A DNA stretch of 64,000 nt from Saccopteryx bilineata (lineage: Eukaryota > Chordata > Mammalia > Chiroptera > Emballonuridae). The stretch is from NCBI RefSeq assembly GCF_036850765.1, contig NC_089496.1, forward strand, positions 100,588,267 to 100,652,266, in the 5' to 3' direction. This document shows positions 58,001 through 63,040 of the stretch, one piece after another. The notes under the pieces are model-generated. The model saw only the letters and a program-made list of their open reading frames with translations. It ran no database searches and was not told where the DNA came from. Each line of letters begins with the position of its first letter. Within the stretch, counting starts at the first letter, position 1. The position numbers and the translations under genes were made by a program.

Positions 58001-60309
58001 ATAACCAGCTTAAGAGAAGGAGAGGGCCATTGAACGTAACTCCTGACCGGAGCTTGCACTCTGCTTACAGAGGACGATTTCTGGTACCGCGCCATTGTCC
58101 TGGAGGCCTCCGAGGCCGAGGCCAGAGTCATCTACGCTGACTACGGCAACGTGGAGACCCTGCCTCTTCACCGGGTGCGGCCCATCGCTGCCGGCCACCT
58201 GGAGCTGCCCTTCCAGGTCCTTCAGTGTTCGTTCGAAGGTACACAGTTCAGTCACTTCCTAGTTTGGATGTCCCTGGGTCTTTTGGGGTTCTTTTTTTCT
58301 GTTTTATAGCTCTAAGTCTGAATCAAATGGGTATTTCAAATAACTGCCCGGATTTCTAAGTATCAAGCAGAGTTTACCAAGAAATTACATATATTTTATT
58401 TGTTCTTTCATTGTCAAAAACTGTGTTCAGTTGGCCCATCTTTGTTTTACAGATTAGTCTCAGTGTCAGGGCTCAGAGATGGTTTTGCCCCCAGTTGCAG
58501 AACTAGTAAGTGGCAAGGCCGGGTGAGCTGGGGTCCCCTGACTGCTCAGGCTGGGCGTCTTTGCTCTGTCCCCGCTCTGTCTTTAGGGACTAGAGACACT
58601 CAGTGAGACTGTTATTGGCTACCTTACTGCACGTACTCTATCTGCATATATTCAGCCCTTCATTTGGAATTTGTATAAAGTGAACTGAAGTATTAAAGTA
58701 GATTTTTACTCTTACTCCTGATTTCTTTACCCGGAGGTCCCTGCAGATTGCCTTAGAGTCCGCTTTGGGTTTTTTTTACTTGTTTTATTTTTAATTGATT
58801 TTCAGAAAGGGAAAAATACCAATTTGTTGTTCAATTTATCTATGCATTCATTAGTTGATTCTTGTATGTGCCCTGACTGGGAATTGAACCTACAACCTTG
58901 GTTTATCAGATGATACTCTAACCAACTGAGCTACCTGGCCCAGGCAGCTTTGGTTTTGACTCAGTGAGTTGGAAAATCATTATTGTTTTTTTCTCAGATT
59001 TGAATATGTATGTCCGTGAAGGTAACCAGTTGTCGGCTCTGGCCCTCTCTAAATAGATTAGTGCGTGACACATTGTAGAGATCAATGAATATTTTTCAAG
59101 TTTGAGTGTTTAAATGCAACAAACAGCGGTAGTATACTTAAATCTAGCTAAAATTAGTGAGCCTTTTTTTTTTTTACTATTCTTAAATAATCTATCTAAA
59201 TATTACCTTCTTTAAAGGACTTGAAGATTAACTTTAATGTTTAACTTTTTCCCAGGACTAACAGAATTGAATGGAAGCTGTTCTCAATTAGTAATTGAGC
59301 TACTAAAAAATTTCATATTGCATCAGAATGTAATGCTTTCTATAAAAGGAATTGTTAAGAATATCCACATCGTGACGGTTGACAAATGTTCTAAGAATGG
59401 CACTATCAATTTCACCGATAAGCTGGTGACGTGTGGTCTGGCCACAAACATCACATCTAAAAAGCAGAATGCTTTAAACAAAGGTATTTTTTCAGATTTA
59501 TAACACATGCAAGTGTAATTAAGAATAGATAGTGTCAATTTAGTCGACCTGATCTTTCCTTAGCCCCTGTGGCCAAGTCCCCTTCCTTTTCCTGGTGTGT
59601 GAGTCCAGGGCCGGGCCCCAGGTCCTGTCGCCACCTGAGAGGCACCCCTCGGAGGGAGGGAGGCCCCTGTCCAGACTCTCCGTAGCTCGGGCTCAGCAAC
59701 AGGATTGATGGAATCGATGCTGGGAACTTTAGAAATGTCAAGCATTCAAAGTTCTTTCCAACTTACTTTTGATCCTGATCAAAGTGAGAAGCACTCATAC
59801 TGTTAGGATCGGATCATAGGTTGTTTCATAAGATGATGATATGGCAGGCAGGCCTGCCCTCAACCAAAAAGTGTAGCGTATATGATAGGCAGAAGACCTG
59901 CAACCTGGAGATGTGGGCAGTAATTTGGTAAAATCCAGGACACAGTAGCAAGTAACATGAAAGCCCAAGTTCAAAGTTAATTGATCAAGTCCTTTGTGGT
60001 TCGAACCCAGGGCTGAGGGGATTCTGCCTCCAGGATTTTGTTGTTTGTATGGTATAGATGTTACCCAGTGGTCTTTTGCATTTGCTTTTAGAAGAGACGA
60101 CCAGGATGAGTTGCTGCTGCTCAGAATTACAGAAGCAAGTGAGTCAAGTTTCCTTTATATGAAATTAGCCTCCTAACAGTTTGCAAAATTAAATAATACT
60201 ATTTTTTCATCTGTAGGTTGAAAAACATGAACAGATTCTTCACTTCCTCTTAAACAATCCAACCAATCAAAATACATTTATTGAAATGAAAAATTTGTTA
60301 AAAAGTTAA
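27773..60309 (+). CDS. TDRD1: TDRD1, tudor domain containing 1 (24 coding exons, 1168 aa)
   Basis: TDRD1 is a germ-cell scaffold of the piRNA pathway. Its Tudor domains bind symmetrically dimethylated arginines of PIWI proteins such as PIWIL2 in perinuclear nuage, supporting transposon silencing (family knowledge). The spliced frame assembled here has 24 exons, all with GT-AG borders, no stops and 1168 codons. A MYND zinc finger lies at residues 160-196 (C160, C163, C171, C174, C180, C184, H192, C196). Four extended Tudor domains follow, with core signatures YIDYGN at 340-345, YIDYGN at 564-569, FVDYGN at 785-790 and YADYGN at 1012-1017. The first in-frame ATG is 27773. The human protein, as I recall it, starts nine residues earlier; the matching codon here is CTC. 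Length is close to the human 1180. Confidence 0.96.
28555..29700 (+). mobile_element. Remnant of an old hAT transposon with transposase 3' end
   Basis: A scrambled transposase region on the plus strand: around 29270-29690 frames read fragments such as LQLTLNKVLFELWCDVKGKY and, after a frame change, a C-terminal stretch resembling the hAT dimerisation region with a RLTTEAGMQTQL-like segment. The left end GTGGTTCTCAGAGTGCGGCC at 28559 resembles a hAT-type terminal sequence. Stops and frameshifts show it is dead. Confidence 0.6.
29800..30088 (-). repeat. Diverged long tRNA-derived SINE
   Basis: Reverse copy with AGACAGATTCCTGCATGC and GGATCCACCCGGCA body motifs and a tRNA head ending AAACTGGCCAGAGCC. 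More diverged than other long SINEs, so an older subfamily. Confidence 0.8.
30461..30519 (+). CDS. TDRD1: TDRD1 exon 3
   Basis: Acceptor TCCTCCCCAG, donor GTAAGT. Encodes residues 99-118 (GNSVSPLNAGNDLLPKEANS), part of the disordered N-terminal region; ends in phase 0. Confidence 0.88.
30670..31370 (-). repeat. L1 3' end fragment
   Basis: The antisense reading contains the classic L1 3' phrases, for example GGTTGAGTAATATTCCATGG at 31044-31063 and TGGGATGAATGTCTGGGAGT near 31183. No open frame remains. Confidence 0.7.
31371..31495 (-). repeat. Older tRNA-derived SINE fragment
   Basis: Carries GAGAGAGATGGAGAAACAAT, GATTTGTTGTTCCACTTACT and GTGCCCTGACTAGAGAG. The tRNA head is degraded. Confidence 0.6.
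31815..31959 (+). CDS. TDRD1: TDRD1 exon 4 (MYND start)
   Basis: Acceptor follows a long pyrimidine tract (31765-31809) and ends TTAATAG; donor GTGAGC at 31960. Encodes residues 119-166 and the first zinc ligands of the MYND finger (TTCHRCGLF, C160 and C163). The finger is completed in the next exon. Confidence 0.93.
32167..32543 (-). repeat. Long bat tRNA-derived SINE
   Basis: Reverse full-length copy with a 15-bp target duplication TGCTTTACTTATTTT at 32152-32166 and 32545-32559. Confidence 0.94.
32803..33020 (+). repeat. Older tRNA-derived SINE
   Basis: Forward copy: head GCCCTGGCTGGGTGGCTCAG, B-box-like CTCCATCCCC, then CTTCTCTCTCCC tract and CTCAAATCAATGG tail. Confidence 0.8.
33029..33367 (-). 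repeat. tRNA-derived SINE, CTGACCAGGC-headed subfamily
   Basis: Reverse copy with the repeat TATAATTATTTT on both sides (about 33016-33027 and 33369-33380). Head ends CACCGCCTGGTCAGGC. Confidence 0.92.
33651..34095 (-). repeat. Long SINE with internal tandem duplication
   Basis: Reverse copy flanked by CAAACCATTG (about 33640-33649 and 34096-34105). A unit containing CCTGGGCGTCGCCATGTTGC is present twice in tandem between about 33814 and 33861, making this copy longer than its relatives. Confidence 0.92.
34497..34869 (-). repeat. Long bat tRNA-derived SINE
   Basis: Reverse full-length copy; the short T-rich segment TTTTGTATTTTTTTT recurs on both sides. Forms a head-to-head pair with the next SINE. 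Confidence 0.92.
34911..35130 (+). repeat. 5'-truncated long SINE
   Basis: Forward copy lacking the tRNA head; it begins at GGCTCCACTGGAGCAAAG in the body and ends AAAAATACACACACACAAAA. Confidence 0.9.
35447..35552 (+). CDS. TDRD1: TDRD1 exon 5 (MYND finger)
   Basis: Acceptor TTTCGTAG, donor GTGAGT. Encodes residues 167-201 with the remaining zinc ligands: C171, C174, C180, C184, H192 and C196 in the MYND spacing. All eight ligands are intact across exons 4 and 5. Confidence 0.95.
35684..35871 (-). mobile_element. Short hAT MITE with a long G run
   Basis: Same family as 24772-24962: starts CAGGGGTCCAGTTCACTG and ends ATAGTTTGGGGGCACCTG. An expanded G-rich tract at 35784-35812 lies inside and has G-quadruplex potential. 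Confidence 0.85.
36100..36182 (-). repeat. Ancient MIR-like fragment
   Basis: The stretch ending CTCCACTTTACAAATAAGAA continues as AACTGAGGGTTGG on both sides of the next SINE, a MIR-type tail pattern. Confidence 0.45.
36199..36522 (+). repeat. tRNA-derived SINE, CTGACCAGGC-headed subfamily
   Basis: Forward copy with a perfect target duplication AAAACTGAGGGTTGG (about 36184-36198 and 36524-36538). Internal A and B boxes are well preserved. Confidence 0.94.
36769..36832 (+). CDS. TDRD1: TDRD1 exon 6
   Basis: Acceptor TTTATTTCAG, donor GTATGA (weaker than most). Encodes residues 202-223, a charged linker after the MYND finger. Confidence 0.88.
37243..37590 (+). repeat. Long tRNA-derived SINE, diverged
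   Basis: Forward copy with a mutated head (GTCCTGGCCAGTTGGTTCAG) and an AAAGAAAAGAAAAG tail. More substitutions than other long copies. Confidence 0.88.
38121..38225 (+). CDS. TDRD1: TDRD1 exon 7
   Basis: Acceptor TTCAAACCAG, donor GTATTT. Encodes residues 224-258, linker before Tudor 1, ending MEIK; phase 0 at both ends. The preceding stretch 37600-38100 shows nothing recognisable. Confidence 0.9.
38453..38635 (+). CDS. TDRD1: TDRD1 exon 8 (Tudor 1, first part)
   Basis: Acceptor ATCTTTGAAAG, donor GTAACC. Encodes residues 259-319, beginning GTVTEFKHPSDFYVQLY, the first half of an extended Tudor domain. Confidence 0.94.
39149..39292 (+). CDS. TDRD1: TDRD1 exon 9 (Tudor 1 core)
   Basis: Acceptor TTTCCTCGCAG, donor GTGAGT. 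Encodes residues 320-367 with the core W321 and YIDYGN at 340-345. The intron falls one residue before the tryptophan, unlike Tudors 2-4. Confidence 0.95.
39816..39990 (+). CDS. TDRD1: TDRD1 exon 10 (Tudor 1, last part)
   Basis: Acceptor AATCTTTCAG, donor GTAATA. Encodes residues 368-425, starting AIKCFVDGVFPAEGNW, the SN-like second half of extended Tudor 1. Confidence 0.94.
39991..40886 (+). other. Intron 10, unique part
   Basis: No repeat or coding signal recognised before the SINE at 40889. Confidence 0.5.
40889..41262 (+). repeat. Long bat tRNA-derived SINE
   Basis: Forward full-length copy with the duplication CTGAGCATTACT at about 40876-40887 and 41264-41275. Confidence 0.94.
41440..41511 (+). 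CDS. TDRD1: TDRD1 exon 11
   Basis: Acceptor TCGTTTTTAG, donor GTGAGT. Encodes residues 426-449 (LVEMGYGLRPEG segment), the end of extended Tudor 1; phase 1 at both ends. Confidence 0.92.
41654..41845. mobile_element. hAT MITE, CAGGGGTCTCAAACTC family
   Basis: A 192-bp element with inverted ends CAGGGGTCTCAAACTC / GAGTTTGAGACCCTTG and a perfect 8-bp target duplication CTATAGAG (41646-41653 and 41846-41853). It is non-coding. Confidence 0.95.
42553..42754 (-). repeat. tRNA-derived SINE, short CTGACCTGTGG-headed subfamily
   Basis: Reverse copy with a 15-bp duplication CATAGAGCAGATTTT on both sides (about 42538-42552 and 42756-42770). Confidence 0.93.
43085..43252 (+). CDS. TDRD1: TDRD1 exon 12 (Tudor 2, first part)
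   Basis: Acceptor CGGATAAG, donor GTAAGT. Encodes residues 450-505, including VLTLNVGDEFFGVVSHIQTP; phase 1 at both ends. The acceptor has a poor pyrimidine tract next to the AG but a good one just upstream (CTTATTTTTCTGTTTCC). Confidence 0.92.
43371..43478 (+). CDS. TDRD1: TDRD1 exon 13 (Tudor 2)
   Basis: Acceptor ATATCTACAG, donor GTAAGG. Encodes residues 506-541 (KLAELQASLSKYCAQ, then YPAIGDICCAQFS), the helix and first strand leading into the Tudor core. Confidence 0.95.
44291..44461 (+). CDS. TDRD1: TDRD1 exon 14 (Tudor 2 core)
   Basis: Acceptor CGTCTTTCAG, donor GTAGGA. Encodes residues 542-598 with QDGQWYRA and YIDYGN at 564-569, ending AIKCVLAG. It is 171 bp, phase 1-1, matching exon 18 in length and phase. 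Confidence 0.96.
44669..44969. mobile_element. hAT MITE, CAGGGGTCGGGAA family
   Basis: A 301-bp element with inverted ends CAGGGGTCGGGAA / TTCCCGACCCCTG and a perfect 8-bp duplication TTATAGAG (44661-44668 and 44970-44977). Internal motif GGCTGAGAGAGCCATGAAC. It is non-coding. Confidence 0.95.
45012..45327 (-). repeat. tRNA-derived SINE, CTGACCAGGC-headed subfamily
   Basis: Reverse copy from ACAGAGACAGAGAGAGAGTC to CACCACCTGGTCAGGC. Confidence 0.9.
45800..46740 (-). repeat. Old L1-like region, split by a SINE
   Basis: The stretches 46060-46206 and 46637-46740 carry antisense L1 3' phrases such as GTTGAGGCATAATTTACATA and ACCAACTGGTAATCTCCTTT. 45800-46000 may belong to the same element. Confidence 0.5.
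46219..46624 (-). repeat. Long bat tRNA-derived SINE
   Basis: Reverse full-length copy with the duplication TATCGTTAATTC at 46207-46218 and 46625-46636. Confidence 0.95.
46943..47185 (+). CDS. TDRD1: TDRD1 exon 15 (Tudor 2, last part)
   Basis: Acceptor TTTTTTTTGTTAG, donor GTGAGT. Encodes residues 599-679, starting GVKPPLGIWTPEAICLMKK; phase 1-1, 243 bp. Confidence 0.95.
47547..47684 (+). CDS. TDRD1: TDRD1 exon 16 (Tudor 3, first part)
   Basis: Acceptor TATTTTCACAG, donor GTAAGT. Encodes residues 680-725, including VDQVVDVVVCVIYSPGEFYC; phase 1-1, 138 bp. Confidence 0.95.
48229..48339 (+). CDS. TDRD1: TDRD1 exon 17 (Tudor 3)
   Basis: Acceptor TTGTGTTTTCAG, donor GTAAGT. Encodes residues 726-762 (LTKLHDLNKSLAELGQQKL, then VGKPCCAFFA); phase 1-1, 111 bp. 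Confidence 0.95.
49139..49309 (+). CDS. TDRD1: TDRD1 exon 18 (Tudor 3 core)
   Basis: Acceptor TTAAATCTAG, donor GTACGA. Encodes residues 763-819 with GDGNWYRA and FVDYGN at 785-790, ending AIRCWLVG; 171 bp, phase 1-1. Confidence 0.96.
49685..49795 (+). repeat. Ancient MIR-like fragment
   Basis: Contains GGGGTTGTTGCGAGGGTTAA and AGAACAGGGCCTGGCACTCA, the typical MIR 3' part. Confidence 0.6.
50250..50440 (+). repeat. Ancient MIR-like SINE
   Basis: Contains ACTAGCTGTGTGACCGCAGG, then TTTCTGCATCTGCAGCG and AAAGGCGCTTGCCAGTGCTT, in the order of a MIR consensus. Strongly diverged. Confidence 0.65.
50640..50825. mobile_element. Old MER5/hAT-Charlie-like fragment
   Basis: Contains AGAACTTGTTAGAAATGCAG followed by TTCTCGCTCCCCATCCAAGA and ends TTTGAGAATCACTG, as in MER5-type hAT elements found across mammals. 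Confidence 0.6.
51022..51424 (+). repeat. Long bat tRNA-derived SINE
   Basis: Forward full-length copy; AAGAAATACTA occurs at 51010-51020 and again right after the A tail. Confidence 0.94.
51655..51930 (+). CDS. TDRD1: TDRD1 exon 19 (Tudor 3, last part)
   Basis: Acceptor TTGTTTGCCAG, donor GTAACA. Encodes residues 820-911, including HWTKEVTARFQMCVTGVKLQ; 276 bp, phase 1-1, the longest internal coding exon. Intron 19 (51931-52484) shows nothing recognisable. Confidence 0.95.
52485..52604 (+). CDS. TDRD1: TDRD1 exon 20 (Tudor 4, first part)
   Basis: Acceptor TGTTTTCAG, donor GTAAGA. Encodes residues 912-951 (WRTIELPVNKTIQASILEIR segment); 120 bp, phase 1-1. Confidence 0.95.
53083..53462 (+). 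repeat. Long bat tRNA-derived SINE
   Basis: Forward full-length copy with AGTATA on both sides and an AAATACAAAAATAC tail. Pairs with the reverse copy at 53992 in the same intron. Confidence 0.94.
53992..54374 (-). repeat. Long bat tRNA-derived SINE
   Basis: Reverse copy with the duplication CAGTGTACATATCT at about 53978-53991 and 54375-54388; the trimmed centre lacks a CAGACAGA segment. Confidence 0.94.
54504..54680 (+). repeat. tRNA-derived SINE, short CTGACCTGTGG-headed subfamily
   Basis: Forward copy: head CCTGACCTGTGGTGGCGCAG, tail CTCTAAAATCAATAAATAAA. GCAATATCTGA flanks it on both sides. Confidence 0.9.
55022..55138 (+). CDS. TDRD1: TDRD1 exon 21 (Tudor 4)
   Basis: Acceptor TATATATTTTAG, donor GTAATA. 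Encodes residues 952-990 (EYQEKLGVLAAELLEHC, then VGDACCAQYT); 117 bp, phase 1-1. The next 1 kb of intron shows nothing recognisable. Confidence 0.95.
56130..57130 (-). repeat. Old L1 fragment
   Basis: Antisense L1 3' UTR-like phrases: GGTTGGAAATGATCTTTCCC, then AAAGGCATTGCTTTGATTGG and TGTTGGTGTTGCTGGTCAAG. Boundaries approximate. 57130-58070 shows nothing recognisable. Confidence 0.5.
58071..58238 (+). CDS. TDRD1: TDRD1 exon 22 (Tudor 4 core, GC-rich)
   Basis: Acceptor TCTGCTTACAG, donor GTACAC. Encodes residues 991-1046 with DDFWYRA and YADYGN at 1012-1017; 168 bp, phase 1-1. By hand count about 107 of 168 bases are G or C and there are about 14 CpG, far more than in the sister exons 14 and 18. 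The core W995, Y996, D1014, Y1015 and N1017 are kept. Confidence 0.95.
58440..58605 (-). repeat. Ancient MIR-like fragment
   Basis: Contains TTTACAGATTAGTCTCAGTG and CAGAACTAGTAAGTGGCAAG, as in the antisense of MIR. Confidence 0.55.
58785..58945 (-). repeat. Older tRNA-derived SINE
   Basis: Reverse copy with AATTTGTTGTTCAATTTATC, GTGCCCTGACTGGGAATTGA and a head ending GCTACCTGGCCCAGGC. Confidence 0.75.
59256..59483 (+). CDS. TDRD1: TDRD1 exon 23 (Tudor 4, last part)
   Basis: Acceptor TTTTTCCCAG, donor GTATTT. Encodes residues 1047-1122, beginning GLTELNGSCSQLVIELLKNF; 228 bp, phase 1-1. The following intron (59484-60091) includes a GC-rich patch at 59560-59700 with no recognised function. 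Confidence 0.94.
60092..60138 (+). CDS. TDRD1: TDRD1 exon 24
   Basis: Acceptor TTTGCTTTTAG, donor GTGAGT. Encodes residues 1123-1138 (EETTRMSCCCSELQKQ). The triple cysteine and following helix also occur in the human C-terminus as I recall it. Confidence 0.9.
60217..60309 (+). CDS. TDRD1: TDRD1 last coding exon (exon 25)
   Basis: Acceptor TTTCATCTGTAG ends at 60216. Encodes residues 1139-1168, a short helical tail beginning VEKHEQILHFLLNN, with the stop TAA at 60307-60309. Confidence 0.93.
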   Translation, partial: VEKHEQILHFLLNNPTNQNTFIEMKNLLKS

Positions 60310-61237
60310 GTCAGTAAAACTTGATGTTTTTGCCACTGTTGTCACCGCCTATAGGACATCTCCTGTCATGTCCTCAGGGTAGAGCTGATGGAGGGAACCC
60401 ATCTCTTTGTAAGGCTGTACTTTATTCTGTGATCTAATGGTCTGAGGTCTGGTTATACTGTGTCCCCCTAGGTTTTATTTGATCATCTTCCTTTGACACT
60501 GCTGGTGTTCAGGGTCCAGCCACTTTTCCTTACTGTTGTTTGATTTTTGAGAGTGCTCATGTTGATATGTGGGGGGACTTGTAAGAATTGTTATGAGGTA
60601 AAGTTTAGCCTGAAATCCTTTGTGTCTAGATGTGAGATTAGCTCCCACTGTGTGTATCGCTATAACAATGGTTAGCACTTTTTGTGAAGAGGTCTAAGGG
60701 ACCGAGCATGGAAATGGACTGTGCTGACAGTCTATTACATTGCAAAACAGAACATACTCTCTTCTTTGGCTGTAGTGATCTAGTGGTTAAAAGACGATGT
60801 GAGGCGAGTTTGAAACAATAGTTCCCTACTAGTCCAGTTACTGTCTGGGATCCTTTGTTCTAAGATGGCCCCCAGAAGTTACTTTATGGTCCATACAAAA
60901 CTAGTTAGAACTTCTGATCAAAGTGGAGTTGTCCTTGTCACTTTGAGTTGATATAATTCCAGCCAAAGGCAATGGATCTTTGACTGACTTATACATGCAC
61001 TCTTGTTGGTTGAAGTGCATCATCTCAGACCTTTACGCAGAGCTCACGCTGTGGATGTGGTCTCTGTGGATTTCCACAGGGTGACAGTCCTCAAGTAGGT
61101 AGGTGCCTACTGGGTTCAGACAGCCTCGCTACTATTGTTTTGTTTCTGTTTCTAAGAAAGTCTGGCTAAGTGCTAAGGTAAGTGTCATTAATGCAGAAGC
61201 AACAGTTTCGATTCTTATGATTTATTTCCTTTACAAG

Positions 61238-61427
61238 TTGTTTTTTTAATTGGTTTGAGAGAGAGAGAGAGAAAGAGAGAAAGAGAGAGAGAGAAGCATC
61301 AACTCATTGTTCCATTTAGATGTGCACTCAGTGATCGCTTCTCATACGTGCCCTGATGGGGGGTTCGAACCTGTGACCTCAGTGCACAGTGATGAAGTGC
61401 TATCCATTGAACTACCCGGCCAGGGCC
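61238..61427 (-). repeat. Older tRNA-derived SINE
   Basis: Reverse copy: GAGAGAGAGAAAGAGAGAAA tract, ACGTGCCCTGATGGGGGGTT B-box region, head ending CCCGGCCAGGGCC. Confidence 0.8.
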
Positions 61428-61934
61428 AGTTTTGGTTTATTTTTAACAAATGCTGGCTTACAATGGCAATTACAACTTTCAGTTTTTTTCATATGCATTG
61501 TTTTAATACTCCTGCTTTGTGACTTGGATTTAAAATCTTTCATGATAATTTTAATTTCATAGAATGAGGAACATGCAATGACTTGAACTTCTGTAATTTA
61601 GTCCTAGTGCCCATCAAGTTGATTGACTTGTGTGCACTTTGACTTTTTATCTGTGTAATTAATGATGGGCTTTCCCCCCATGAATTGAGAGTGCTGACCC
61701 ACACCACTTCAGGTGCAACCTATATTTTCTGTTGTTTCTGAAGAGATTGACGAAATTACTTAAAAAAAACCCAAACACCTGATTTAAAGCATAGTAGTTG
61801 AACTGGCTTTTCCCCTACTGTGGGAGTACAAACATTTTGTCTATATTTGAATGCAGTATAATACATTCTAATTGGGCAGCACCTTATTTAAAAATAACTT
61901 TTACATCTAGTCACATAATTCATTTTCACAATAC

Positions 61935-62075
61935 TCTTGAAAAGAAAGTACGGCCCTGTTTTATAGGGGAGGAGGCTGAGGCCCAGAGAGGTTAAATGGC
62001 TGCCCCAATTCACACAAACAGACGACTGGAAAGATCTTATGACTCAAAGCTGGGTTCTCTCTACTGCCCCCTGCT
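61935..62075 (-). repeat. Ancient MIR-like fragment
   Basis: Contains GGAGGCTGAGGCCCAGAGAG and GTTAAATGGCTGCCCCAATT, the antisense MIR pattern. Confidence 0.6.
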
Positions 62076-62970
62076 GCTGACCTGTCTGCAGTGCTACAGT
62101 ATCTTTTAGAGGAGGCCAATTCTGAAGGGCTTTAAACTAGCAGTTATATTAGAAAAAAATACATACATGGTTACTTAAGCATATGTCCTTCAGTCTAGTG
62201 AGAATAAACTTGAATATTTAGTACTTTAAGTTATTCTCCCTAGAGATAGAGAAAATGTGTTTTCAGTTTGTTTTCATCCTCTCTGGAGAAATTTGTTTTT
62301 GTGTGTTAGTAATTGTGAAATTGCTTTATTAGGAGTGATAGGAGATGAGAGCATCAGACTGGAGCCTTTTATATGTGTGAAGAGGTGTACAGACAGCTCT
62401 AATTTACTGTGGTGGTGATTTTTTTTAAACTGGTAGCTCTGATTTAATGTCTGACTTCAGTTAAAAGTTAATATTTAGTTTGCCTGTACTTAGATAGAAA
62501 TTAAGAATGATGGTGACCGAGTTTTTATATACAGCATAACAAGAGTTGACTTTTCACTTTCAGAAACAGTCTCTTGGAGGTAAACACTTAGGAGAGAGGG
62601 GACAGTGAAGGCTAGGCTTAGGAGAAAGGACAGCACCTTGTGTTTTTATCACAACCTCTTCTGTCTATATGTTCTTTAAAGACCTTTCATGCCTCCACTT
62701 TTGTTTGCTTACTCTTCTTCTGTTAGGTAGGGTAGTTTTATTTTTTTTCCAATAAGTTTTTCATTCCAAATAAATATGCCTGGTATAAAAGAGTCAAACG
62801 ATATTCGTGGAAATATCAGGAAGGGATAGGTGAGGCTTCCTATGTCTAGATAACTTTTTATTACATAAAGGTGCTAAAGAAAATGTGACTCGTGTTAATG
62901 GACAAATCTAGTTGATAGATAGTCAAGCTTTATAATTTTTTGGACTTTTGTGTATGTTTGAATCTTTCAT

Positions 62971-63023
62971 AATAAAGTGTGCCCTGGTCTCCCTGTCATC
63001 GTTTGCCTCTTGCACATAATAAA
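62971..63023 (+). terminator. Candidate poly(A) signal pair
   Basis: AATAAA at 62971-62976 and 63018-63023, followed by a GT-rich stretch TGTTCTGTGATTTGTTGTC. This is a plausible cleavage site, about 2.7 kb after the TDRD1 stop codon. Confidence 0.45.
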
Positions 63024-63040
63024 TGTTCTGTGATTTGTTG

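Larger units (their letters stand above)
60310..63040 (+). other. TDRD1: TDRD1 3' UTR and downstream sequence
   Basis: No further coding signal of TDRD1 follows. Where the UTR ends is not clear: AATAAA occurs at 62213, 62769, 62971 and 63018, and none lies within the first kilobase after the stop. A SINE (61238-61427) and a MIR-like piece (61935-62075) lie within it. Confidence 0.5.
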
